DNA of 14,697 nucleotides from an uncultured Ignavibacteria bacterium. GTDB taxonomy: Bacteria > Bacteroidota > Ignavibacteria > Ignavibacteriales > Melioribacteraceae. The position numbers and the translations under genes are program-made. Positions 7,826 to 14,697 of this stretch are shown here, one piece after another. Each line of letters begins with the position of its first letter. Within the stretch, counting starts at the first letter, position 1. The stretch is from positions 1 to 14,697 of the forward strand of contig CALGLM010000110.1 of NCBI GenBank assembly GCA_937930275.1, written 5' to 3'. The notes below the pieces were generated by a model. The model was not told the DNA's origin and did not search any database. It worked only from the letters and a program-made list of their open reading frames with translations.

Positions 7826-9208
7826 TTGAACAAATTGGTTTATATTGTTGATGACGAGCCATCTATATTAAAACTTTTAACCCACTGGGTTAAAAACTTA
7901 CCGGAGTTAACCGTTAAAACATTTAATAACGGTGCCGAGTTTTTAAAGGCATTTAACGATGAGAACCCAGATTTAGTTCTTTTAGATATTATGTTACCGG
8001 ATATAAGCGGTATTGATATACTAAAAAATATCAAGAAAAAAAATTCGGATATACCTGTTATTATTCTTTCGGCTCAAGGTAGTATTGAAGTTGCCATGGA
8101 ATCAATTAGACAAGGGGCATTTGATTATTTTCCCAAACCCATTGATAAAAGCCGACTTGAACCGGCAATTAAAAATGCGATTCAAAATTACAGCTTAATT
8201 AAAAAAGTTAAAGAACTGGAAAATAATTTAACTAAAGAATATAGCTTTGAAAACATAGTTTCTTCCGATAAAAGAATGCAGGAAGTTTTTAAACTTGTTA
8301 ACAAAGTACTTAATAACGATATTACTGTACTAATACACGGAGAAAGCGGAACCGGTAAAGAATTAATTGCAAGAGCAATTCACTATAACGGATTAAGAAA
8401 AAACGAACCGTTTGTTGTTGTAAATTGTGCTTCAATTCCGCGCGAGTTACTTGAAAGCGAATTATTCGGACACGAAAAAGGATCATTTACCGGTGCATAT
8501 CAAAAAAAAATCGGTAAATTTGAAATGGCCGCAGGGGGAACATTATTTTTAGACGAAATTGGAGAAATGGAGCCTGCGTTACAAGCTAAAATTTTGCGTG
8601 TTATTCAGCAAAAAGAATTTGAGCGCGTAGGCGGAAACGAAATAATAAAAACTGATGTAAGAATTATTTCGGCAACAAATCGCGATTTAGCTCAAATGGT
8701 TAAAGAACGAACTTTCAGAGAAGATTTATATTATCGTTTAAATAGCTTCCCTATTTATGTATATCCGCTAAGAGAGCGTAAAGGAGATATTGTAGTTTTA
8801 GTTAATCATTTTATTGAAACATTTAATGTAAGGCATAACAAAAAAATTAAAGGTGCAGATAAAAAAGCTTTAAAACTAATGTACGATTATTCTTGGCCCG
8901 GTAATATACGCGAACTTGAAAACACTATCGAACGCTGTATTATTTTATCCGAAGGTGAGTATATTACCGAAGATTTATTACCTCCTACAATAAAAGGGAA
9001 TGATTTTGATATTAGTATTGCATTATCTAAAGGAGGACTTTTTGAATCTGATATAATAATACCTTTTGAAAAACTTAAAGAAGAATCAATTAGACACGCA
9101 ATAAAAGTTACAAACGGAAATATTGTAGAAGCCGCAAGCCGATTAAACCTGGGAAGAGCGACTTTATACAGACTAATGGAAAAATACGAAATAGAAACAA
9201 ATAAATAA
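7826..9208 (+). CDS. NtrC-family sigma-54-dependent response regulator
   Basis: A 460-residue transcription activator. The receiver domain is at 1-120 (acidic D9/D10, phospho-acceptor D54, S82, K104). The AAA+ domain is at about 143-375: Walker A GESGTGKE 172-179, sigma-54-contacting loop GSFTGA 219-224 (Ser in place of the usual Ala), Walker B with D243-E244, sensor I ATNRDL 283-288, arginine-finger segment FREDLYYRL 297-305, WPGNIREL 357-364. A Fis-type helix-turn-helix is at 431-454. It should form a ring that uses ATP to open sigma-54 RNA polymerase at distant enhancer sites. The start is TTG, chosen because GGAG (7814-7817) sits 8 nt upstream and MNKLVYIVDDEP is the normal receiver start. 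It lies 17 nt after the kinase and 11 nt before the STAS gene, so it probably shares their signal. The target promoters are unknown. Confidence 0.96.
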   Translation: MNKLVYIVDDEPSILKLLTHWVKNLPELTVKTFNNGAEFLKAFNDENPDLVLLDIMLPDISGIDILKNIKKKNSDIPVIILSAQGSIEVAMESIRQGAFDYFPKPIDKSRLEPAIKNAIQNYSLIKKVKELENNLTKEYSFENIVSSDKRMQEVFKLVNKVLNNDITVLIHGESGTGKELIARAIHYNGLRKNEPFVVVNCASIPRELLESELFGHEKGSFTGAYQKKIGKFEMAAGGTLFLDEIGEMEPALQAKILRVIQQKEFERVGGNEIIKTDVRIISATNRDLAQMVKERTFREDLYYRLNSFPIYVYPLRERKGDIVVLVNHFIETFNVRHNKKIKGADKKALKLMYDYSWPGNIRELENTIERCIILSEGEYITEDLLPPTIKGNDFDISIALSKGGLFESDIIIPFEKLKEESIRHAIKVTNGNIVEAASRLNLGRATLYRLMEKYEIETNK

Positions 9209-9219
9209 TCGGAATTATT

Positions 9220-9555
9220 ATGGGAATAAAAGAAGAAATTTACGGCGATGTTTTGGTGGAGCGTATTATTTACGATAGGGCAACTTTAATGGAAGCCGAA
9301 CAATTAAAAGAACAACTTGCAATACATATAGCTTCGGGATACCGAAAAATTGTAATAGATTTATCCGAATGCGAATTTATTGATTCAACATTTTTGGGTG
9401 TTATTGTTAATTCACTTAAAAAAGTTGCTAAAGTGCAAGGCGATTTAAAACTTGTTGGATTTAAACCAGCGGTAAAAGCAATGTTTGAACTTACTCGTAT
9501 GTTTCGAGTTTTTGAATCATTTTCTAATATAGATGATGCGATAAATAGTTTCTAA
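9220..9555 (+). CDS. STAS-domain anti-anti-sigma factor
   Basis: A 111-residue single STAS domain. The family hallmark is IDLSECEFIDSTFLGVIV (residues 46-63). By analogy with the DSSGLG loop of SpoIIAA/RsbV, Ser56 (with Thr57 next to it) is the expected site of phosphorylation. Family members switch partners: when unphosphorylated they bind an anti-sigma kinase (RsbW/SpoIIAB type) and free a sigma factor or other target; when phosphorylated they are released. The PP2C-type phosphatase needed to reactivate it is encoded by the next gene, 17 nt on. No anti-sigma kinase gene is in this window, so its partner is elsewhere or is one of the kinases here. No clear Shine-Dalgarno precedes the ATG. 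Confidence 0.93.
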   Translation: MGIKEEIYGDVLVERIIYDRATLMEAEQLKEQLAIHIASGYRKIVIDLSECEFIDSTFLGVIVNSLKKVAKVQGDLKLVGFKPAVKAMFELTRMFRVFESFSNIDDAINSF

Positions 9556-9572
9556 AATATTAAATTAATTAT

Positions 9573-10697
9573 ATGTCAAATAAAATATTACTTGTTGAAG
9601 ACGAACCCAATATTGCTAAACTTTTTAATTACATATTAACTAAAGCAGGTTATAAAGTATCTTACGCCGAAAACGGAAATGTGGGGTATAAAAAAACTGC
9701 CGAAGAGATGCCTGATTTAATAATTAGCGATATAATGATGCCCGAAGCGGACGGGTTTGCTTTTAGAAAAATGTTGCTAAACAACCCTAAACTTTCAGAT
9801 ATCCCGTTTGTCTTTTTAACCGCAAAAGGAAGTGAAGAAGATATTTTGGATGCATATAATTTATCGATTGAAGATTATATAATAAAAACGGCTTCTCCAA
9901 AAATTGTAGTCGCAAAAATTGATGCAATTTTTAGCAGTATTAAGCGAGAAAGAGAAAAAGCTAATGAAGCAGTTCAGCAAGCTGCTATTTCTTTAAATTC
10001 CGCATTAGTTCCCGTTACTCCTCCGGTTTTTGACGGATTTGCTATTGATTGCATTAACAAACCCTTTGATGAAATCCCCGGTGGTGATTTTATTGATTTT
10101 ATATCATTGGACGAGAACAATTTAGTTGTAATTTTAGGCGATGTTATGGGTAAAAAGTGGGGCGCATGGTATTTTGCAGTAGCTTATGCAGGATATGTTA
10201 GAAATGCAGTTAGAATGGTTTGCAATTCTATTGAAAACTATTCGGCTAAGTTGATAATGGAAAAAATTAACGAAGTTATTTTTAATGACGAACGAATTTC
10301 TCAGGTTTTTGTAACTTTATCTATTTTATTAGTAAATAACAAAAATAATACAATTAAATATTGCGGTGCAGGCGATTTACCTTTACTGTTAATAAAAGAG
10401 GGAGAACATAGTTTAGTAAAATCGAACGGGTTGTTACTCGGTTTTTCTTTAACGGGTAATTACGAAGATATGGAAGTGCAACTAAATGCCGGCGATGCTG
10501 CTATTGTTTTTACTGACGGATTAACCGATCTAAGGAAAAATGACGGTACTACACCTGATATAGATTTTATAACAAATGTTATTTCTGAATCATTTAAAAA
10601 TAAAAACTCCTTAACCGAGTTAGTTAAGGAGTTTTCAGAATTATCTAACGAAAAATTTCCTGACGATTTAAGTATAATTAAAATCGAAAAGTCTTAA
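9573..10697 (+). CDS. Response regulator with PP2C/SpoIIE (RsbU-like) phosphatase
   Basis: A 374-residue fusion. The receiver domain is at 1-122 (E9/D10, phospho-acceptor D53, T83, K105), a helical linker at 122-150, and a PPM/SpoIIE serine phosphatase at about 155-372. Metal-binding motifs are visible: GGD 170-172, GDVMGK 189-194, DGLTD 315-319 and DDLS 364-367. The expected role is to dephosphorylate the neighbouring STAS protein when the receiver is phosphorylated, coupling a two-component input to partner switching. It is the last gene of the operon. Its stop overlaps by 4 nt the stop of the convergent minus-strand gene, and a terminator hairpin for that opposing operon is built into its codons at 10603-10635. 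No clear Shine-Dalgarno is present. Alternative: it may act on another STAS protein elsewhere. Confidence 0.95.
   Translation: MSNKILLVEDEPNIAKLFNYILTKAGYKVSYAENGNVGYKKTAEEMPDLIISDIMMPEADGFAFRKMLLNNPKLSDIPFVFLTAKGSEEDILDAYNLSIEDYIIKTASPKIVVAKIDAIFSSIKREREKANEAVQQAAISLNSALVPVTPPVFDGFAIDCINKPFDEIPGGDFIDFISLDENNLVVILGDVMGKKWGAWYFAVAYAGYVRNAVRMVCNSIENYSAKLIMEKINEVIFNDERISQVFVTLSILLVNNKNNTIKYCGAGDLPLLLIKEGEHSLVKSNGLLLGFSLTGNYEDMEVQLNAGDAAIVFTDGLTDLRKNDGTTPDIDFITNVISESFKNKNSLTELVKEFSELSNEKFPDDLSIIKIEKS
10603..10635 (-). terminator. Terminator of the GT/DUF4922 operon inside the opposing CDS
   Basis: Perfect 13-bp stem, AAAACTCCTTAAC with GTTAAGGAGTTTT, around a 7-nt loop. Read on the minus strand the second arm runs into TTTTTATTTTT, giving a good U tract; on the plus strand the arm is followed by CAGAATT. 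It lies about 60 nt past the stop of the minus-strand gene at 10694, so it should end that operon's transcript while coding for part of the phosphatase C-terminus on the other strand. Confidence 0.75.
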
Positions 10698-10711
10698 ACC
10701 TTTTGGTTTAA
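10694..10711 (+). terminator. Hairpin over the convergent stop codons
   Basis: TTAAACC-TTTT-GGTTTAA is a perfect 7-bp stem with a 4-nt loop that contains both stop codons of the convergent genes. T-rich sequence (CTTTTTTAAATTTTT) follows about 13 nt later rather than at once. It may help end the plus-strand signalling operon, but it is a weak terminator by itself. Confidence 0.35.
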
Positions 10712-11701
10712 TAAATTGCAAACTTTTTTAAATTTTTCACCGTTTAAAGAAACTTGATTATAAATATCAATAATTTCTTCTTTTGTGATTTTTTCAAAAT
10801 CTTTTTCCAAAGGAGTTATACAAACTCCCCCCATATCAACGGAAGCCGGACTTAACAAAATATTTTTGTCTCCTTCTTCAAAATAATATGTGGGTCTATG
10901 CTTTTCTCGCGGGAAAATTATTGTTATCCAAACATCATTTATATAATAACCTAATATATTTAACATCGGTTCGTTTGGTTCACCGGTTACTGTTTTAATA
11001 TAGTTTAATGTTTTATAAAAATTTTCCTCGGCTTTATTAATATCACTGCTTTCAATAGCAATAAAATTTCTTAAATAATTTGTAACCGAATAAATTTTAA
11101 CAGACTCGTCTTCAAATTCAACTTTACCGAACTTTTTAATAATACTAAAATATTCGGTATCTAACGGCATAAAATTTTTATTACCCGCCTGAAAATGCAT
11201 ATGGTCCGGTGCAGAAGCTCCGCATTTTGGACCGTTGTAAAACACCACATATTTATCTGCAATTGCTTTTGTAAGTTCTAAAAAATCCTTGTATTTCCCA
11301 ACTATTGTCTGTGGTGATTGGTCAATAACCGGAATTGTAAAATGCTCGTTAAATATTGGGTATGGATTACAAAGAATTAAATAATTATCTTTAAATAAAA
11401 TCCCTTTTTGCTCTGTTGGCAAGTTATTGTAATGTAAAAAAGATTTTCTTGCCTTGATACTTGCATCATCAACTTTTGCTGCCGATGAGGTTATACGAGA
11501 CGGGTTGTATTGTACTTTAACTTCAAAATCCGCAAAATTAAAAGTTTTAATTTTTACCGTTTCCAATCCTTTATAATTCTGCTGAAGCAAGCCCCAAGTA
11601 TCGTATTGCTGCTCAAGTAACAAATTCATTTGGCGGGATAAAGTAGAAGAATTACCGTAAGCAGACAATTCTTCATTATTTAAAATTAAATGTTCTATCA
11701 T
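10694..11701 (-). CDS. DUF4922 / nucleotide-phosphorylase-like protein
   Basis: A 335-residue cytoplasmic protein. Residues 156-171 ([16 protein letters not shown]) carry an H167-x-H169-x-Q171 motif, like the active site of the HIT superfamily branch that includes ATP adenylyltransferase (Ap4A phosphorylase) and GDP-hexose phosphorylases (VTC2 type). In those enzymes a histidine forms a nucleotidyl intermediate. The length and the Bacteroidota-like setting next to a glycosyltransferase fit the DUF4922 family. Its ATG overlaps the TGA of the upstream glycosyltransferase gene (ATGA), so the two are translationally coupled and probably act on the same sugar or nucleotide-sugar pathway. The substrate is unknown; a nucleotidyl-sugar phosphorylase is inference from the motif and partner. 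Its last residues are encoded opposite the phosphatase gene. Confidence 0.8.
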   Translation of the reverse strand: MIEHLILNNEELSAYGNSSTLSRQMNLLLEQQYDTWGLLQQNYKGLETVKIKTFNFADFEVKVQYNPSRITSSAAKVDDASIKARKSFLHYNNLPTEQKGILFKDNYLILCNPYPIFNEHFTIPVIDQSPQTIVGKYKDFLELTKAIADKYVVFYNGPKCGASAPDHMHFQAGNKNFMPLDTEYFSIIKKFGKVEFEDESVKIYSVTNYLRNFIAIESSDINKAEENFYKTLNYIKTVTGEPNEPMLNILGYYINDVWITIIFPREKHRPTYYFEEGDKNILLSPASVDMGGVCITPLEKDFEKITKEEIIDIYNQVSLNGEKFKKVCNLLNQKV

Positions 11702-13158
11702 TTAACCGCATTCCTATTAATTCTTGCAACAAGTTCAACAGTGCGAATTCTATCTTTATATATATTATGATTATTTTGTTTTACAATATCTAAAGCGGCA
11801 TCGCTATTACCGTCCCAGCGTCTGCAAATGTATATAGGCTCATAAATTCTGCCGATTTGGTGTTCACGCGAAATAGCTAATCCAACGGCATAGTCTTCAC
11901 CATAACTTACGTTAGGGATTTTAATTTTACGCAGCAAAGGAGTATAAAAAGCACGAGGGGCTCCTAAACCGTTAATTCTTAAAGCATTATTTCTTCCGTT
12001 ATCCGGAGTCCATTCTTTATGATCTATTATTCCGGGAGGCACTTCTTCTAATTTAAAATTAGTCATTTGATACGTGCCTACCACCATTCCGCATTTTTGT
12101 TCGTAAAATGCATTTATTATTTTAGTAACCGTATTTTCGTCCTTATACAAATCGTCACTATCTAACTGTAGCGAAAATTTACCGCAATATTTGCTATTTA
12201 CTGCTTCGTTCCAGCATCCGCCTATTCCTAAATCTTTTCTTTCAGGAATTATATGAACTATTCTATTATCTTTTTCGGAAAACTCTTTAATTATTTCAGT
12301 TGTTCCGTCATCACTAAAGTTATCTACTATAATAAGGTTAAATTTATATTCGGATTTTTGATTTAATATTGATACAATAGCATCTTTAATAGTTTTAGCT
12401 CTATTTTTAACCGGAATAATTACGCTTGCCTCAAATTCAAAATCATTTTCATTGAAATCAACATCCTTAAACTCAGGTATTAAGTATGCACCTATTGCTT
12501 TAAGATGCTGTGTACATGCAACTTCCATTTCAATCTGTACTTCTCTGTTACGCGGATTTACATAATCAAACATTTTTTCGCCTGATTTACGAATATCGCT
12601 TTCTATTGCCGTATATAAAAATTCATTTATCCTAAAAAATTCTGCCTTTTGAGATACTTTTAATCTAAGATCATACAAACCTGCAAATTTATAGTCTTTT
12701 TCACAGTCGGTATAAACTTCTTTTAAAATAGATGTTCTGTATAATAATAGATAACCAAATTCAAAATCATCTCGCAAACTTCCTTTTTGATAGTCAATTA
12801 CCGGATGAATTGAGCGAATTTCACCTTTTACATCATAATAATCGCTGTAAACAAGTCCTACATTAGTATCATCTGCAACCGAAACCATCCTTTCTATTGC
12901 AAACTGCCCTAATTCAACTTCCGTATCTTTTGTTAATAATAAAGTGTAATCACTATTACTGTTATTAACTATTTTTTTAATAGTTTCACTGCTTTGTAGC
13001 GAATCGCATTTTAATATAGTACTCCCTTCAATTGCTTCAACATCTGGGTCAGCGCTAATTAAAAAAACATCCTTAACTAAACCGGTCTGTTTAAGTTGTT
13101 CAACCAATCCTTTCGTAAAATCAAATCCATTGTAAGATAAAAAGGCACTTACTCTCAT
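11698..13158 (-). CDS. Two-domain family 2 glycosyltransferase
   Basis: A 486-residue cytoplasmic protein. Residues about 243-450 form a GT2/GT-A domain: [20 protein letters not shown] at 245-264, [11 protein letters not shown] 276-286, the metal/nucleotide-sugar motif LDSDD 332-336, the GED catalytic-base region 420-422 and a RRW motif 446-448. The first 225 residues look like a second, degenerate GT-A fold ([13 protein letters not shown] at 71-83 in place of a DxD strand, [10 protein letters not shown] at 101-110), so the protein is probably an internally duplicated transferase with one active half. The start is supported by AAGGAG at 13166-13171 on the minus strand. It overlaps the DUF4922 gene by 4 nt and is first in that operon. 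Acceptor and sugar donor cannot be told from sequence. Confidence 0.9.
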   Translation of the reverse strand: MRVSAFLSYNGFDFTKGLVEQLKQTGLVKDVFLISADPDVEAIEGSTILKCDSLQSSETIKKIVNNSNSDYTLLLTKDTEVELGQFAIERMVSVADDTNVGLVYSDYYDVKGEIRSIHPVIDYQKGSLRDDFEFGYLLLYRTSILKEVYTDCEKDYKFAGLYDLRLKVSQKAEFFRINEFLYTAIESDIRKSGEKMFDYVNPRNREVQIEMEVACTQHLKAIGAYLIPEFKDVDFNENDFEFEASVIIPVKNRAKTIKDAIVSILNQKSEYKFNLIIVDNFSDDGTTEIIKEFSEKDNRIVHIIPERKDLGIGGCWNEAVNSKYCGKFSLQLDSDDLYKDENTVTKIINAFYEQKCGMVVGTYQMTNFKLEEVPPGIIDHKEWTPDNGRNNALRINGLGAPRAFYTPLLRKIKIPNVSYGEDYAVGLAISREHQIGRIYEPIYICRRWDGNSDAALDIVKQNNHNIYKDRIRTVELVARINRNAVK

Positions 13159-13191
13159 CTGGGTTCTCCTTAATTATAAAAATATCATTTT

Positions 13192-13199
13192 CAAAGATA
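13192..13199 (-). promoter_or_regulatory. -7-like box (TATCTTTG) for the glycosyltransferase operon
   Basis: On the minus strand this is TATCTTTG, an exact match to the Bacteroidota TAnnTTTG box. The nearest upstream TTTG (13225-13228) is about 25 nt away, which is long. It would give a leader of roughly 25-30 nt that contains the AAGGAG ribosome-binding site. Confidence 0.4.
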
Positions 13200-13384
13200 A
13201 CAAAATAGAATATAAATTTAAATACAAATCGTTTTTAGCCATTTTTTTGGCACTAATTAATTTTCAAAATATTTTTACATGGGGATTATTTCCACCCTTT
13301 TATTATTCCCCGCTATTAATCGCTATATATACCAATATATTTATAACTTTAAATATTACAAGATATTATATCGCTTTTTTTCAC

Positions 13385-13402
13385 ATGAGGAATATTATTT
13401 TT
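13385..13402 (+). repeat. 18-nt direct repeat, copy 1
   Basis: ATGAGGAATATTATTTTT, identical to 13569-13586. Both copies are preceded by a run of T's and followed by more T/A-rich sequence, with looser similarity outside the core. Confidence 0.7.
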
Positions 13403-13568
13403 ATAGCTTGTTTTTATGCATATTTTTACTTTTTTGAATATCTTTCCCCACCATTACTTTTCTCGTTTTTTATTTTTTTCCTCACAACATATCAGTCACT
13501 TAATTTTACTTATAAAACGATCGGATTTAACTTATTGTAAATAAATAAGATATGGATTTTTTAAAAGT

Positions 13569-13586
13569 ATGAGGAATATTATTTTT
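13569..13586 (+). repeat. 18-nt direct repeat, copy 2
   Basis: Exact copy of 13385-13402, 184 nt away in the same orientation. It lies about 30 nt upstream of the possible promoter of the RlpA-like gene. Confidence 0.7.
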
Positions 13587-13612
13587 TCAAATAAGACTAT
13601 TTAAAAATAATT

Positions 13613-13642
13613 TTGATTTTTTATTTTTTTATATTATATTGG
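13613..13642 (+). promoter_or_regulatory. Possible promoter of the RlpA-like gene
   Basis: TTG at 13613-13615, a 19-nt T-rich spacer, then TATATTGG at 13635-13642, one mismatch from TAnnTTTG. It would give a leader of about 75 nt that contains an AAAAGTTA/TAACTTTT hairpin (13660-13667 with 13685-13692) ahead of the ribosome-binding site. Confidence 0.3.
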
Positions 13643-13722
13643 AACTTGCGATAATGATAAAAAGTTAAAATGCTTATTATTTTATAACTTTTAATATTTT
13701 ACAACAAATAAAAGAGGTACTA

Positions 13723-14205
13723 TTGAGTAAGAAAACAAAGCTTATTTTGTTGTTTTTACTTGGGGGTAAAATTGTATTTTTGCTACTGTTTATATTTGTT
13801 ATAAATGCCGAAAACACGGCTTCGGAAAACGAAATAAAATTTGCCGAAGTAGAAAATATGATTGATTTTTCATTTAAGGAAGCCGGAACCGTTAAAGCCA
13901 CATGGTATGGCAATCAATTTCACGGAAAAAGAACCGCAAGCGGTGAAATTTTTGACGAGAACTTGCTTACGGCCGCACACAGAACATTACCGTTTGGTAC
14001 ATTACTAAAACTAACTAATGCCGAAAACGGAAATAGTATTGTTATTAGGGTTAACGATAGAGGACCTATGGCAAGAAGCTTGGATTTAGATCTTTCAAAG
14101 CAGGCTGCAATTGAACTGGGAATTAAAAATAAAGGCGTTTCAAAACTTATCTGCTCAAAAGTTAATGTAGAGCATGAATTATCCGATTTATTGCGGAATT
14201 ATTAA
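13723..14205 (+). CDS. rlpA: RlpA-like double-psi beta-barrel protein
   Basis: A 160-residue protein. Residues 7-28 are one hydrophobic helix that should act as a membrane anchor or uncleaved signal; no lipobox cysteine is present. Residues 55-145 are an RlpA double-psi beta-barrel: ATWYGNQFHGKRTASGE, LTAAHRTLPFGT and IRVNDRGPMARSLDLDLS. E75, H86 and D112 match residues known to matter for lytic transglycosylase activity in Pseudomonas RlpA, so cleavage of peptidoglycan in the periplasm is likely. The C-terminal SPOR domain that targets RlpA to denuded septal glycan is absent, so localisation must differ. The start is TTG, chosen because AGAGG (13713-13717) sits 5 nt upstream and the anchor helix follows at once. 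It stands alone between AT-rich spacers. The gene symbol is at family level only. Confidence 0.9.
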   Translation: MSKKTKLILLFLLGGKIVFLLLFIFVINAENTASENEIKFAEVENMIDFSFKEAGTVKATWYGNQFHGKRTASGEIFDENLLTAAHRTLPFGTLLKLTNAENGNSIVIRVNDRGPMARSLDLDLSKQAAIELGIKNKGVSKLICSKVNVEHELSDLLRNY

Positions 14206-14238
14206 TAAAAAAATTTTAACAATTTTTTAACATTGCTA

Positions 14239-14269
14239 TTGTTTTGCAAAAAAATTGTTTATATATTTA
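14239..14269 (+). promoter_or_regulatory. Putative Bacteroidota-type promoter for 14320
   Basis: TTG at 14239-14241, a 20-nt spacer, then TATATTTA at 14262-14269. Spacer length equals that of the element at 2844-2874. The implied leader is about 44 nt. Confidence 0.45.
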
Positions 14270-14319
14270 ACATGTATTAAATAAACATATTTACATTAAC
14301 TAAATTATGGGGTTATATT

Positions 14320-14697
14320 ATGAAAAAACTAATTTCTACCATTTTTGTATTGGTTCTTTTTGCTGGCTTAACCAGTGCACAACCAAAAAACTTCATCGGC
14401 GTTAACGGCGAATTAGCTTTTGCAAGCGGTGATGCTGCAGACGTATTAGGATATTCAACAGGTTTTGGTGGATCGGCACGTTATGAAACAGCTTTGAGTC
14501 CAAATATTGCCGGTTACGCAAGTGTTGGTTATTTAACTTGGAGTGGTGATAAAGAATATGATTTAGGTTATTACGGAAAATACACTCTTAGCACAACTTT
14601 AAGTGCTATTGTTGTTATGGCCGGCGGTAAATATTATTTTGCTCCAAGCATTTATGGTGTTGCAGAAGTTGGTTATACCTCTTTCAGCATGTCTGTA
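14320..14697 (+). CDS. Secreted outer-membrane beta-barrel-like protein (3'-partial)
   Basis: The frame is open from ATG 14320 to the window edge (126 codons, no stop), so the gene is 3'-truncated. Residues 1-20 (MKKLISTIFVLVLFAGLTSA) are a clear Sec signal peptide, with likely cleavage after TSA before Gln21. The mature part alternates polar and hydrophobic residues in short strands rich in Gly, Tyr, Ser and Ala (for example FIGVNGELAFASG, GYASVGYLTWSG, SIYGVAEVGYTSF), as in OmpA/OprF-like 8-strand barrels. G+C and codon use look higher than in the flanking spacer, fitting a well-expressed surface protein. GGGG before the start (14309-14312) may serve as the ribosome-binding site. Exact family cannot be fixed from the fragment. 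Confidence 0.85.
   Translation, partial: MKKLISTIFVLVLFAGLTSAQPKNFIGVNGELAFASGDAADVLGYSTGFGGSARYETALSPNIAGYASVGYLTWSGDKEYDLGYYGKYTLSTTLSAIVVMAGGKYYFAPSIYGVAEVGYTSFSMSV

Larger units (their letters stand above)
13159..13722. other. Gene-poor AT-rich intergenic region
   Basis: A stretch of 564 nt, very rich in A/T and with long T runs on the plus strand. It holds the glycosyltransferase promoter region at its left end and a possible promoter/leader for the RlpA-like gene at its right end. In between is an 18-nt direct repeat. One open frame of 97 codons from a TTG at 13247 has no ribosome-binding site and an almost pure Phe/Tyr/Ile/Leu composition, so I do not call it a gene. Confidence 0.6.

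Noticed and set aside
13245..13262. Sigma-54-like TTGGCAC in the intergenic gap
   Set aside because: The -24 half is good, but the position where the -12 GC should be is TT.
13247..13540. Open frame of 97 codons from a TTG on the plus strand
   Set aside because: No ribosome-binding site, a composition of almost only Phe/Tyr/Ile/Leu as expected from T-rich noncoding DNA, and no recognisable motif. It could only be a membrane microprotein if conservation showed it.

Overview
The window is AT-rich (roughly 30% G+C by eye) and looks like a chromosomal segment of a free-living member of the Bacteroidota/Ignavibacteriota/Chlorobi group. The case rests on several things seen together: long multi-PAS cytoplasmic histidine kinases, a GT2 glycosyltransferase paired with a DUF4922-type protein, a secreted beta-barrel-like protein with a Gly/Tyr/Ser-rich body, promoter-like sequences of the Bacteroidota kind (TTG, about 20 nt, then TAnnTTTA/G), and starts that only sometimes carry a Shine-Dalgarno sequence. 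No rRNA, tRNA, CRISPR array, insertion sequence or phage gene is visible. The taxonomic placement is inference.

Layout. Positions 1-2400 hold the 3' part of a large GAF/4xPAS histidine kinase whose start lies outside the window. Positions 2445-3241 hold two small hypothetical genes, separated by a long terminator-like hairpin and each preceded by a promoter-like element. A U32-family (TrhP/YegQ-like tRNA hydroxylation) gene on the minus strand (3347-4555) diverges from a 12-helix MFS transporter (4640-5800).

Positions 5859-10697 form a compact signalling operon on the plus strand: a GAF-like/PAS/PAS histidine kinase, an NtrC-family sigma-54 activator, a single-domain STAS (anti-anti-sigma type) protein, and a response regulator fused to a PP2C/SpoIIE-type phosphatase. 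The gaps between its genes are only 11-17 nt. It combines a two-component pathway with a partner-switching pathway, but the window contains no RsbW-type anti-sigma kinase. The likely flow is that kinase phosphorylation drives the NtrC-like activator and/or the receiver-phosphatase, and the phosphatase sets the phosphorylation state of the STAS protein.

Convergent to this operon is a two-gene minus-strand unit (13158 down to 10694): a GT2 glycosyltransferase whose TGA overlaps the ATG of a DUF4922/nucleotide-phosphorylase-like protein with an HxHxQ motif. The two operons meet with a 4-nt overlap. A strong 13-bp terminator hairpin for the minus-strand operon lies inside the 3' end of the plus-strand phosphatase gene.

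The region 13159-13722 is a very AT-rich gene-poor stretch with an 18-nt direct repeat. It is followed by an RlpA-like double-psi beta-barrel protein (13723-14205, TTG start) and the 5' end of a secreted outer-membrane-type protein (14320 to the window edge).
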